Positions 34,100-43,004 of a stretch of DNA of 46,557 nucleotides are shown in pieces. Source of the DNA: an uncultured Clostridia bacterium. GTDB taxonomy: Bacteria; Bacillota; Clostridia; Christensenellales; Pumilibacteraceae. The stretch is taken from the NCBI GenBank assembly GCA_947384195.1, contig CANDGE010000003.1:1-46557 (forward strand), in the 5' to 3' direction. Made by a program: the position numbers and the translations under genes. The stretch's first letter is position 1. Every line of letters starts with the position of its first letter. The notes beneath the pieces were generated by a model. That model was not told the origin of the DNA. It did not search any database and was given only the letters and a program-made list of their open reading frames with translations.

Positions 34100-35161
34100 T
34101 TAAATAACGTCTTTTCCGTCCGTTTCGACGTCATCCGCCAAAGCGTCGACACGGTTCGCGCGATCTTCGGCGCGCACGCTCTCGGCGATTTCACGATCGT
34201 CTTTACGCTCGCCGTCGGTCGGCGCGACGTTACCGTCCGAGCCGTCGCGTTCCGCGAGCTCGCGATTATACGCTTTAAGCTTTTTTATACCGCCGATAAG
34301 CATGTGCAAGCCGAGCGCGCATATAGCTACGGAGATCAAAACACCCGTTATCGGATTGAGCCGCGCATTGAGAAACGCCGTGTTGGATTGCGGTTGAAGC
34401 TCTTTGAGCATCATTGCCTGCAAAACGAAAATCGAAATGAGCGCGTCGGCAAAGCTGACGTTTTTTACCGCGATGAGCGACATATCGTCCGTTCCGCGCA
34501 CTTTTTTAAGATTGTAAAGCGAAATGCCGAATTTGATGAACGTGTATAACGCGATAGCCGAAACGTACGCTATGACGCCGACAAAGTAATTGTAACTGTT
34601 TTTTCCTTCGACTATCATTCTTATTACGGGCAGTATGGCGATCGCAAGCAAAACAAGCGCGAGCCCGCTGTACGAATACGAGCGCAGTTGCTGACGCTTT
34701 TCGTCCACTTCCCGCTTGCGGTTGCGCAGTTTTGGCGCGATGACCAAAATGCGCGGCAAAAGCAAAAATATGTGATAGCCGACGAGTACGCCCAGCCACG
34801 GCGAATGCGTTACGTTGGCGACCACCATACCGAACGCCACGTAACAGCCGTTGAAAATTATCGAGCACGATGCGTAAACAAACGCGCGAGTGCTGTAACT
34901 CGAAAAAAACTTTTGCACGCGCGGCTTGTCCTTTGCGCGCTCGGGTATGCCTATAACGGTCAGTACGGCGTATATCGACAGCACTAAAAACACCGCCCCG
35001 CCGATATGCACGGCAAGTGCCCAGTCCTGCGCGCCCAGCCCCAAATAGTACAGCGTGATGCTTCCGCCGACGCCGACCGCGCCTAACGTCCACATGACGA
35101 TACAAAACCACAACGGCGGCTTTATCAAGAACGATATCAGTTTATCGCGCTTCGATCCCAT
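34100..35161 (-). CDS. Hypothetical polytopic membrane protein
   Basis: 353 residues with about eight hydrophobic segments between residues 10 and 300, and a charged tail of ~60 residues rich in Asp, Glu and Arg. No family is recognised. It is a single gene, divergent from the DUF1538 transporter. The promoter TTGACA-17-TAATAT ends 9 nt before the ATG and there is no ribosome site, so a leaderless mRNA is likely. The length and helix count would suit a transporter or a sensor-like membrane protein; nothing more can be said. Confidence 0.8.
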   Translation of the reverse strand: MGSKRDKLISFLIKPPLWFCIVMWTLGAVGVGGSITLYYLGLGAQDWALAVHIGGAVFLVLSIYAVLTVIGIPERAKDKPRVQKFFSSYSTRAFVYASCSIIFNGCYVAFGMVVANVTHSPWLGVLVGYHIFLLLPRILVIAPKLRNRKREVDEKRQQLRSYSYSGLALVLLAIAILPVIRMIVEGKNSYNYFVGVIAYVSAIALYTFIKFGISLYNLKKVRGTDDMSLIAVKNVSFADALISIFVLQAMMLKELQPQSNTAFLNARLNPITGVLISVAICALGLHMLIGGIKKLKAYNRELAERDGSDGNVAPTDGERKDDREIAESVRAEDRANRVDALADDVETDGKDVI

Positions 35162-35170
35162 ATACCGTAT

Positions 35171-35199
35171 ATATTACAATATTGTAAGACCGATGTCAA
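35171..35199 (-). promoter_or_regulatory. Promoter of the orphan membrane protein (leaderless geometry)
   Basis: Minus strand: TTGACA (35194-35199), 17 bp, TAATAT (35171-35176), 9 nt before the ATG. Confidence 0.78.
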
Positions 35200-35242
35200 G
35201 CCGCGCAATGCGCGCGATTTTGCGATATGGCGAAAATATCCC

Positions 35243-35271
35243 TTGCAAAATCCGCATATTGATGTTATACT
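35243..35271 (+). promoter_or_regulatory. Promoter of the DUF1538-PII operon
   Basis: TTGCAA (35243-35248), 17 bp, TATACT (35266-35271), then GGAG 6 nt before the ATG at 35292. Confidence 0.75.
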
Positions 35272-35291
35272 ATACGAAATCGGAGCAAACA

Positions 35292-36827
35292 ATGAAGCGA
35301 GTACTTTTGAAACTTCGCGAAGCGGGCGTATCCGTACTACCCGTAGCGGCAATAGTTTTGATCTTGTCGGCAACTCCGCTCGTAGACTTTACGGGCACGG
35401 AGATAGCCGCATTTGCCGTATGCGCCGTATTCTTGGTTCTCGGCATAGGGCTGTTCAATCTCGGTGCGGATATTGCAATGACGCCTATGGGCGGGCATAT
35501 AGGCGGCGGTCTTACCAAATCGAAAAAGATAGCCGTTTTGCTTATAGTCTGTTTTTTGATGGGTATGCTCATCACCGTTGCCGAGCCCGATCTTTCGGTG
35601 CTCGCCGATCAGGTCAAGACCGTGATGAACAGCACGCTGTTGATAGTAACCGTCGGCGTGGGCGTAGGTATATTCCTGTTGCTCGCCGTGCTCAAAATAA
35701 TTTTGCGCAAGGATCTGTCGGCAATGCTCATGTTTTTTTACATGGTGCTGTTCGCGCTGTGCGCTTTGCTCATAGAAAGCGGCAGGAGCAATTTTCTCGC
35801 CATGTGTTTCGATTCGGGCGGCGTTACGACAGGGCCGATCACCGTGCCGTTCATAATGGCGCTCGGCGTGGGCATAGCTACGACCATAGGCGGAAAAAAC
35901 AGCAACGAAAACAGCTTCGGGCTCGTCGCGCTGTGCTCGATCGGGCCTATACTCGCCGTGATCATTCTGTCGATGACCGCCCCGGGCGAGCTCGATTATA
36001 CCGTGCCTACATACACCGTAGCGTCCGAACTCGGCGATTTCGGCGGCGTACTGCTCGCCACCTGCCGCGAGGTCGTGATCGCGCTCGCGCTTATAGTCGC
36101 GTTTTTCGTAATATTGCAATTGACCGTGTTGAAGCTCCCGCGCGAAAAAATAATACAGATAATAATAGGCATAGCGTATACGTTTGTCGGGCTTGTCATA
36201 TTCTTGACGGCGGTAAAAGTCGGGTTCATGCCTATCGGCTTAAAGCTCGGGCAAATGCTCGCGGGCAACAAAGCGTTGCTCGCCGTGTTCGGGCTTGTTT
36301 TGGGTATGGTGGTCGTGCTCGCCGAGCCCGCCATACACGTTTTGAACAAGCAAGTGGAAGAAGTGACCGGCGGCAGCGTTACCAAAAAGGAAATGCTCGT
36401 CGCGCTGTGCTTGGGCGTCGGGCTTGCCATCGCGCTTTCCATGATCAGGATAATCTACGGATTTTCGGTGCTGTACTATCTTATCCCCGGATATCTGCTG
36501 TCGCTCGGTCTGTCGTTTTTCGTGCCCAAGCTGTACACCGCCATAGCGTTCGACTCGGGCGGAGTCGCAAGCGGTCCGCTCACGAGCGGGTTCATACTTC
36601 CGCTCGCCATAGGCGCGTGCTCGGCGATCGCGCCCGACGCGGTATTGGAGCTTGCTTTCGGCGTGGTGGCAATGGTCGCAATGATCCCGTTGATAACCAT
36701 ACAGGCGCTCGGCTTCAAAGCGGTCATGTCGCAAAAAGCGCGCAACCGCATCACCATGAAGCGCATACTGTCCGCCGACGACGAGCAAATAATCGACTTT
36801 GCGTGGAGCGACGACAATGGCAAGTAA
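35292..36827 (+). CDS. DUF1538-family membrane transporter
   Basis: 511 residues, about 12 membrane helices. It is an internal duplication: each half has a signature, FDSGGVTTGP near residue 175 and FDSGGVASGP near 420, and each half has a Gly-rich helix-break (for example LGADIAMTPMGGHIGGGL). Such repeats in helical membrane proteins point to a carrier. The substrate of DUF1538 proteins is unknown. The start at 35292 has a GGAG site; longer frames cross the promoter. It overlaps the first PII-like gene by 11 bp, and the second follows, so the PII-like proteins probably regulate this carrier, as GlnK does AmtB. Confidence 0.92.
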   Translation: MKRVLLKLREAGVSVLPVAAIVLILSATPLVDFTGTEIAAFAVCAVFLVLGIGLFNLGADIAMTPMGGHIGGGLTKSKKIAVLLIVCFLMGMLITVAEPDLSVLADQVKTVMNSTLLIVTVGVGVGIFLLLAVLKIILRKDLSAMLMFFYMVLFALCALLIESGRSNFLAMCFDSGGVTTGPITVPFIMALGVGIATTIGGKNSNENSFGLVALCSIGPILAVIILSMTAPGELDYTVPTYTVASELGDFGGVLLATCREVVIALALIVAFFVILQLTVLKLPREKIIQIIIGIAYTFVGLVIFLTAVKVGFMPIGLKLGQMLAGNKALLAVFGLVLGMVVVLAEPAIHVLNKQVEEVTGGSVTKKEMLVALCLGVGLAIALSMIRIIYGFSVLYYLIPGYLLSLGLSFFVPKLYTAIAFDSGGVASGPLTSGFILPLAIGACSAIAPDAVLELAFGVVAMVAMIPLITIQALGFKAVMSQKARNRITMKRILSADDEQIIDFAWSDDNGK

Positions 36828-37335
36828 AAAGAACGATCTTAAAACGGATATACGATCCAAAAAAGCCGCGGTAAAAGCCAAAGCGTCGGAATTAAAGGAC
36901 AAACGCCGCAGACGCATTGCCAAGGTCAAAAATCTCGTTAACGGCGGCGCGCCCAACAGCACGGTCACCGATAACAGGCTCGAACTGCTCGTCACGATAG
37001 TCAACCGCAGTAAGGGCGAATACTATATCGACCTGTTGCAGGCGTTCGATATAAATATGCAGTTCGTCACGCTCGGGCGCGGCACTGCCGATGCGAACAT
37101 GCTGTCGCGGCTTGGCTTCGACGATTCCGACAAAACGGTGATATTCGGCGTGATACAGGAGCACAAGATCAAGGACGCGCTCGAAACGCTCGAACAAAAA
37201 TTCCGCACCATAAAAAACGGCAAAGGCATAGCCTACACCGTACCGTTGACAAGCATGATCGGAACATTGCTCTTTGGATTTTTGAGCAATAATCGCATGG
37301 CGGTAAAGCCGCAGGAGGATCGACATGACGCATGA
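36817..37335 (+). CDS. PII-like regulatory protein with basic N-terminal extension
   Basis: 172 residues from the ATG at 36817 (GGAG 8 nt upstream), overlapping the transporter stop by 11 bp. Residues about 60-165 follow the PII/GlnB fold: LELLVTIVNRSKGEYYIDLL, FVTLGRGTADANMLSRLGF (T-loop position), KTVIFGVIQEHKIKDALETL, and KGIAYTVPLTSMIGTL. The first ~45 residues are very basic and helical (KKAAVKAKASELKDKRRRR). It is probably a trimeric sensor that binds nucleotides or metabolites and acts on the carrier encoded just upstream. The T-loop lacks the usual GlnB modification tyrosine. Confidence 0.85.
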   Translation: MASKKNDLKTDIRSKKAAVKAKASELKDKRRRRIAKVKNLVNGGAPNSTVTDNRLELLVTIVNRSKGEYYIDLLQAFDINMQFVTLGRGTADANMLSRLGFDDSDKTVIFGVIQEHKIKDALETLEQKFRTIKNGKGIAYTVPLTSMIGTLLFGFLSNNRMAVKPQEDRHDA

Positions 37336-37693
37336 GCTTATTATTTGCATAGTAAACACGGGCTTTACCGACGTTGTTATGGACGCCGCCAAAGAAGCGG
37401 GCGCGCGCGGCGGAACCGTCGTTCACGGCAGAGGCACTGCCAACAAAGAAGCGGAAGAATTTTTCGGGATCTCCGTCCAGCCCGATAAGGAAATGGTAAT
37501 GATACTCGTTTCGTCCGATATAAAGGACGGTGTGCTCCACGCGATATATCGCTCGGCGGGCTTGAAAACGGCAGGTCAAGGCATAGCGTTCGCCCTGCCC
37601 GTCACAAACGTAGTAGGCATTTCGTCCGAGCGACAGCCCGACGCGACGGAAAGCCGAGATCAAGCATTATCCGACAAACCGAAAGGAAAGTAA
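37325..37693 (+). CDS. Second PII-like regulatory protein
   Basis: 122 residues. A short PII-type domain: ELIICIVNTGFTDVVMDAAKEAGARGGTVVHGRGTANKEA, then EEFFGISVQPDKEMVMILV, and a C-terminal GIAFALPVTNVVGI that mirrors the end of the first PII-like protein. The strong AGGAGG site lies inside the end of the preceding gene (11-bp overlap). Two different PII-like proteins behind one carrier suggest a heteromeric or two-signal control. It is the last gene before the terminator at 37739. Confidence 0.87.
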   Translation: MTHELIICIVNTGFTDVVMDAAKEAGARGGTVVHGRGTANKEAEEFFGISVQPDKEMVMILVSSDIKDGVLHAIYRSAGLKTAGQGIAFALPVTNVVGISSERQPDATESRDQALSDKPKGK

Positions 37694-37738
37694 CTGCGCA
37701 CGGCGGACACCCGCTCCGTCGCATACAAACGGCATAAC

Positions 37739-37771
37739 GCAAAAGCGACGCATTAAATGCGTCGCTTTTGC
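37739..37771. terminator. Bidirectional terminator
   Basis: A 15-bp perfect stem GCAAAAGCGACGCAT / ATGCGTCGCTTTTGC with a TAA loop, and A4/T4 inside the arms. It separates the convergent DUF1538 operon and the lipoprotein gene at 37803. Confidence 0.85.
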
Positions 37772-37802
37772 CGTGCCGTATTATCAAGTCATCGCTTTAC
37801 GC

Positions 37803-39848
37803 TTATGCTTGCTCGTCGGCATACCAATCGAGCGTTACTTCGTCGGGAACGATCAACTCTATCTTGTCGAAGTTGTTGTTATTGCCGGGCGAAGATATAT
37901 GCGTAAACACTATGACGTTTTTACCTTTTTGAAGATGTATGACGCCCATATAAACGGACACGTAATGATCCCAACCCGTCGGACCGCCGTTGCCCTTAAT
38001 GATACCGTCTTCCGCGGTCTCTATCTCGGTGATATCCACGCCGTTTATCGTGGTCTCGGTGTATTGCGCGAAGCGTCCCATGGCGTTGGTGGACACCGTG
38101 ACATACAAAGCAACGTCGCATTCGTCGCTCGCGTCTATCTCGAAGGTTATGCTGCGACCGGCTTCGTCGGCAAACCCGCCTACCTTATCGCCGTTTGCGT
38201 GGCAACCGTTAAGTTTGGCATTGATGCCTTTAAACTCGACGAGATTGCCTTCGGGCTTGACGACGACCGAATATGCGGCGGAAACATTGCCCGCTTTGAC
38301 GGTGATACTGTACGTGCCGAAGCCGCTTAATTTGACCGAAGCTATGTCGAGATCGTCCACGCCGAGTTCCTCGGTAGTCCCGTCGCGCTTGGTCACGGTG
38401 GCGGTAAGCCCCGTGACGTCGAGCTCTTCGCCGAGCACGTAATCGACCTTGACGTTTTCGGTATTGAGCACGATCCCGATATATCTGCAAAGCTCGCCAT
38501 AGGTCTGCATATCCAGCGTTACCTTTTCGATGAGCGGAATATTATCGCCCTTAGCCGACAGAGTCAAAACATGATCGCCCGCTTCAAAGTCCGCATAGCC
38601 GTTGGCGTCGCCTATCTCCACCTTGACAAACTGCGACTGCGGCGCTTCGTCCGTGCCGAGCGGCTCTTTGCCCTTAAACGGTTCGGCGAGCTTTAACGTA
38701 ACGTCCTTACCGTCGAGCTTGATCTCGACGTTGGACGCAAGGTCGGTCGTCGAATAATTTACGTCCGCCGCAAGCATAGCCGAAATGCGCGCGGTGCACG
38801 TGTCGAACGTGTGGAATTTGATCTGCGTATCCGCCGTTATTTCCGTAACGGCTTTTTCGATTTTTTCCACTCTGTCGAACACCGCCGAATAGTCGGACAT
38901 ATCCTCCCACCAGCCTATCGCGATCGGGCTTTTGATGAGTATTTTATCGAAGTTGTAACCGAAGTCGGGCGAAAGATTGGTGAACTTGATCCTGTTGAGT
39001 CCTTTGTTCAAGCGTATGCAACCGAGATTGACCGTAACGAAGTCCGCCCAGGTATCCGCTCCCGTACCCGTTTCGGGGACGGTAACGGGCAGTTCGATGA
39101 GTTCTTCGTTGACTATCAGCCCGCAACCTTGGGTGAATATGGCGCGGTTAAGGCGCTTGCACACCGATACGTAAAGGGTGGCTACCCCTTCGGCTTCGGC
39201 ATAGATCGTGTAATTAATGCTCGCGCCGGGATTGGCGTTGTAGTTGCCTATGTACTTGATGTCCTTGTTGCGATCTTTGATCTCGGGGGGAACGCCCGCG
39301 TCATCGATGACCGCGACGATATTCAGCGCGCCGCGCTCGCCGCCCACCAGCCTTACGTGCGGATCTTCCGCTTCGAGCTTATACTCGGTCAAGCCGTCTT
39401 TGTCGCCGCACTTTACTATGCACGCATCTTCGGCACAGTCGGGATCCAAACATCCGCCGCAAACGACGCAAACCATACTGCATTCGTGCGCTTTGGGCGC
39501 GTTGACGACAATAATATAGTTGGCGCTTTTGCCGCCGTAAGTGACGGTTATCGGCTTGTTGCCCGCCGTCGTCATGTCGGGCTTTGTAACGGTGCATTCG
39601 GAAATCTCCACCGCTTTGTCGGTGTCGTCGCTCATGTAAGCCGTCACCTTGATGCCTTCGGTCGTGAACGTTTCGCCTATTTCGTACGTCTTTTTAACGT
39701 CATCCGTGTTGAGCGCAATGCGCGTTACGGTGACTTCGCCCGACGGCGGCGGTTCGGGCGGCGTGTTGCCGCAAGCCGTCATGAGCCCCAACGACATGAC
39801 GGTCACGACCGCCGCCATCCAGGCTATTGCCCTTTTTAGTCCTTTCAT
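37803..39848 (-). CDS. Cell-surface lipoprotein with Ig-like and carbohydrate-binding-like modules
   Basis: 681 residues. Signal peptide with lipobox MTAC (Cys26). A Pro-rich linker leads to a Big_3-type Ig module (about 40-115: TRIALNTDDVKKTYEIGETF...VTYGGKSANYIIVV) and a Cys-rich knot at about 122-150. Then come CBM6/35-like beta-sandwich modules: EYKLEAEDPHVRLVGGERG...NFDKILI (about 155-310) and a similar one at the C-terminus (VEFKGINAKLNGCHANGDKVGG...NNNFDKIELIV), with another Big_3-like module before it (about 465-540). No catalytic domain is seen. It is probably a glycan-binding surface partner of the membrane GH3 encoded 18 bp upstream. AAGGAGG precedes the ATG. Confidence 0.88.
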   Translation of the reverse strand: MKGLKRAIAWMAAVVTVMSLGLMTACGNTPPEPPPSGEVTVTRIALNTDDVKKTYEIGETFTTEGIKVTAYMSDDTDKAVEISECTVTKPDMTTAGNKPITVTYGGKSANYIIVVNAPKAHECSMVCVVCGGCLDPDCAEDACIVKCGDKDGLTEYKLEAEDPHVRLVGGERGALNIVAVIDDAGVPPEIKDRNKDIKYIGNYNANPGASINYTIYAEAEGVATLYVSVCKRLNRAIFTQGCGLIVNEELIELPVTVPETGTGADTWADFVTVNLGCIRLNKGLNRIKFTNLSPDFGYNFDKILIKSPIAIGWWEDMSDYSAVFDRVEKIEKAVTEITADTQIKFHTFDTCTARISAMLAADVNYSTTDLASNVEIKLDGKDVTLKLAEPFKGKEPLGTDEAPQSQFVKVEIGDANGYADFEAGDHVLTLSAKGDNIPLIEKVTLDMQTYGELCRYIGIVLNTENVKVDYVLGEELDVTGLTATVTKRDGTTEELGVDDLDIASVKLSGFGTYSITVKAGNVSAAYSVVVKPEGNLVEFKGINAKLNGCHANGDKVGGFADEAGRSITFEIDASDECDVALYVTVSTNAMGRFAQYTETTINGVDITEIETAEDGIIKGNGGPTGWDHYVSVYMGVIHLQKGKNVIVFTHISSPGNNNNFDKIELIVPDEVTLDWYADEQA

Positions 39849-39866
39849 TTTATTATCCTCCTTGAT

Positions 39867-42800
39867 TTAGGTTTGCGGATTGGCTTGTTCGCCGTTACGC
39901 TTTTTATCGAGATACGCAAGCACAAACGCGGCGACGGTTATCGCTACGGCTATACCCGTAAGTATACCGAACACTATCTGCATGGACGCGATAAGCGTTT
40001 GCCACCACGGCGTGTGATAAATTACCTTGGACGTGTTGCTCAGCTTGTTCATGGCTTTGGAATGGAGCGTCGTGTACAGAATTCTGTGGCACGCCTCGCG
40101 CATGGCTTCGCACACCGTCGCGTTGTTCTTGTAGTTGTCGAACGCGTGTTCGTCGGGACCCGACATCCAAATGTCCTGACCTGCCCAAACGCCCGCCGCG
40201 CGCGCTTCTGCGGAAAGCATGTGCGCGCCGACTCCCGCATCCGTTTCCACCTGACCTATAAAGTTCCACTCGTTGCGGAGCACTTCGGTCAACAGTCCTC
40301 TGTGCGCGCCCGCCCAAGTACAGCCTATACGGTTGAAACTGCTCATAAAGCCGTTGGTATGCCCTTCGGTGACGCCCGCCTCGAACGCTTTTAAATACAC
40401 TTCGCGTATGCTTTGCTCGTTAGCCCAAACCGAACCGCCGTAACGGTTGCGCTCCTGATCGTTGAGCGCAAAGTGTTTGGTAAACAGCACTACGCCCTTT
40501 TTGGTCATGCCCTGAGATTCCGCCGAGAACGCCTTGCCGGAAAGGAAGCCGTCCTCGCTGTAATACTCCCAGCTCCTGCCGCTCCACGCATTGCGATGGA
40601 TGTTAGCGCCCAAACCGTAGATGCCCACGCAGCCTATGTGCAAGATCTCGTGCGCGAACGCGTTGCCGAGCTCTTCTATAAGCTCCTCGTCGAACGTCGC
40701 CGCGACAAGCCCGTTGCACGGGAACGCCATTTGCGTGTCGAGCGTGCCCGGGCCCTGACGTATGCCGCACGGCCCGTCCTGCGAAGTATACATGGGTGCG
40801 GCGACGCTCGTCGCGCCCGCAACAGCCGCCGAACCGTAAGTGATAAGCACGCACTGCTCTTCCCACGTAAGCTGATTGAGCAGATCGTTCCACATAGGGT
40901 GATCATAGTCGTATTCCATTAGCATGGCGAGCGTAAGTCCGTCCTCGCCGAGCCCTTCTATCGTCGAAGTTACCGTTCCGTAATGCTCGGGGATCTTCGC
41001 GTTTTGGTCTTCGACGATCTGCGCGCCGTACTGCATATCCTTTATCATCTGCGGGTCGGTACAAGTGAGCGTGACCGCCGAAGGATACGTGCCCACCCAA
41101 TCGTTGCGCGAGAGATAGGTTATCTTTTGATCCTTAGTGCCCGCGTAAATATTGACGTCGGCGTTATCGAACTGATTTTTGATCTCTTTGCCCGTGAACG
41201 GCGATATCGAGAACTTGTCGAAATCGTCGGCGGCGACCGTTATTTTGTAAGCGAAGTCGGCATTGCCGCTCCCGACCATGCGCGCTTTTTGCTCGGCGGT
41301 AACGCCCTTTTTGACAAGGATATTATTGAGCGCGTCGTGCGCGGACGTTCCCGCCGCAAGATAGTAATCGCCTTTTTCGAGTATGTATGTTTTTTGACCG
41401 TATGCGTCGTAGCTTTTGAATTCGTATTCGGGCACGTATACGGTGAGCGTTTGACTGCCGCCCGCAACGAGCTCGCGGGTCTTTGCAAAGCCGACAAGCT
41501 CCGCCGCGGGTTTTTCCACTAAGTGCGCGGGGTCTTTGTCGTAATCGGTGTACGGCTTTTGCAAATATACCTGAACTACGTCCTTGCCGGGGCGCGAACC
41601 CGTGTTGGTGACGGTCACGCTCACATCGTAGCCCTTGCCGTCCGCCGATCTCGTCACGCCGAAATCGCTCTGTTCAAACGTGGTGTACGTAAGCCCGTGA
41701 CCGAACGAATATCCCACTTCGTCGCTGTACGACCAACCCGATCCGCCCGCTTTGACGCCGCTGTCGCCGCCCGCATTGCCCGCGCCGAGCACATAGTCCT
41801 CGTAACGCGTTTCGTAATAACGGTAGCCGACGTAAATGCCTTCCTGATACACGACGTACTTGGTGTTGTGCGTATACGCCGCATCTTGGGGCACGCCCTT
41901 GCTTTCGGTAAAGGTGTAGTCGCCGAAGTTTTCGGTAGACGGCGCAGAACGAATGTCGTTCACCCAAATGTCGTTAAGATGTCCCGACGGCGCGGCGCTC
42001 CCGCTCAGTATCTTGCCGATCTGATCGTAGGATGCGTTTCCGCCCAAACCGACCCAAACGCACGCATCGATATCGTGCTTTTCGATGTTTTTGAGCGACA
42101 TCGCCGCAGGCGAGTTGATAAGAAGTATCACGCGCTTGACCGTGCCGTTTGCTCTCAGCTTGTCGAGCTCGGAAAGCACCTTATCCTCTTCGAGCGCCAG
42201 ATCCATATAATTGTCGTTATAACATTCTTTGCAGGGGAAGCTCGTATCGCCGTCCTCACTGCCGTAGCGCGAGATCACCATGACAGCCGCATCGCCGTAC
42301 TGTCCTATACCGCCGGGCATGGATATCTTGCCCGTGAGCACGTTCCACGGAATTTCGCCTACCTTGAATTCGACATAATTGCTGTCGGCGACGCCGTTGC
42401 CCTGCACGTCGTGACCGTAGACCCTGCCGTAACCGGCTTTGCTCAGTCGGTACGCCGACCATAATGCGTTGTTGACTTTGAGCCCTTCGCTCTCGCACGC
42501 GCTTTTGACCGTTTTGGTCGTCGTGATGGACACGCTTCCGCTACCGCCGCCGTGGTGAGTGTAATCTATCGCGCCGACGCCGAAAAAGCTTATCTGCGCG
42601 CCGCTGTTCAAAGGCAGTGCGGGCGTGTTTGCCGCAACGTCGTTGTTCCACATAAGCACGCTGCCTTCCGTGGCGACGCGAGTCGCGACGTCCAATGAGT
42701 TTGCGCGCATGGCGACGTCGTCGTACACCTGATGCTCGTAGCCGTCCTCGTCGGTCACGGTCAACGGCACGCCGTTTTCGTCCTTTAATACAAAGTCGGA

Positions 42801-43004
42801 CTTGAAGTATTCGGTATCGCTGTCATCGTTTTTGTCGATCACCGTTTCGTACGGATTGATCCCCAAATACTTGTTTATCCAGCCCGCGCGCTCGGGATCC
42901 GTCGCAACGGGTTCGGCGATCAAAAACACGATAAACATGACCGCCAAAAATACGCTTATGAGCGTCCACACCGAACGCTTCAATATTTTAAGCAAAATTT
43001 TCAA
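39867..43004 (-). CDS. Membrane-anchored GH3 glycosidase with swapped domain order
   Basis: 1045 residues. One membrane helix at the start (about 12-33) and one near the end (about 1000-1025) would anchor both ends, with the enzyme outside. The order is reversed: the GH3 alpha/beta sandwich comes first (about 100-440, with TEGSVLMWNND, GGGSGSVS and YSFGHGLTYTTFE), then a fibronectin-like module (about 450-540), and the TIM barrel last (about 700-990, with QDGPCGIRQG, KHFALNDQERNR and SFNRIGCTWAG). Reversed GH3 enzymes are known in ruminococci. The nucleophile loop is ETDAG (about 920) instead of SDW. The start is a TTG at 43004 with GGAGGG 6 nt upstream, overlapping the previous stop (TTGA). 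Confidence 0.93.
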   Translation of the reverse strand: MKILLKILKRSVWTLISVFLAVMFIVFLIAEPVATDPERAGWINKYLGINPYETVIDKNDDSDTEYFKSDFVLKDENGVPLTVTDEDGYEHQVYDDVAMRANSLDVATRVATEGSVLMWNNDVAANTPALPLNSGAQISFFGVGAIDYTHHGGGSGSVSITTTKTVKSACESEGLKVNNALWSAYRLSKAGYGRVYGHDVQGNGVADSNYVEFKVGEIPWNVLTGKISMPGGIGQYGDAAVMVISRYGSEDGDTSFPCKECYNDNYMDLALEEDKVLSELDKLRANGTVKRVILLINSPAAMSLKNIEKHDIDACVWVGLGGNASYDQIGKILSGSAAPSGHLNDIWVNDIRSAPSTENFGDYTFTESKGVPQDAAYTHNTKYVVYQEGIYVGYRYYETRYEDYVLGAGNAGGDSGVKAGGSGWSYSDEVGYSFGHGLTYTTFEQSDFGVTRSADGKGYDVSVTVTNTGSRPGKDVVQVYLQKPYTDYDKDPAHLVEKPAAELVGFAKTRELVAGGSQTLTVYVPEYEFKSYDAYGQKTYILEKGDYYLAAGTSAHDALNNILVKKGVTAEQKARMVGSGNADFAYKITVAADDFDKFSISPFTGKEIKNQFDNADVNIYAGTKDQKITYLSRNDWVGTYPSAVTLTCTDPQMIKDMQYGAQIVEDQNAKIPEHYGTVTSTIEGLGEDGLTLAMLMEYDYDHPMWNDLLNQLTWEEQCVLITYGSAAVAGATSVAAPMYTSQDGPCGIRQGPGTLDTQMAFPCNGLVAATFDEELIEELGNAFAHEILHIGCVGIYGLGANIHRNAWSGRSWEYYSEDGFLSGKAFSAESQGMTKKGVVLFTKHFALNDQERNRYGGSVWANEQSIREVYLKAFEAGVTEGHTNGFMSSFNRIGCTWAGAHRGLLTEVLRNEWNFIGQVETDAGVGAHMLSAEARAAGVWAGQDIWMSGPDEHAFDNYKNNATVCEAMREACHRILYTTLHSKAMNKLSNTSKVIYHTPWWQTLIASMQIVFGILTGIAVAITVAAFVLAYLDKKRNGEQANPQT

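Noticed and set aside
35243..36874. A 543-codon frame overlapping the DUF1538 gene
   Set aside because: Arg/His-rich shadow without hydrophobic pattern or ribosome site; the DUF1538 frame explains the DNA.
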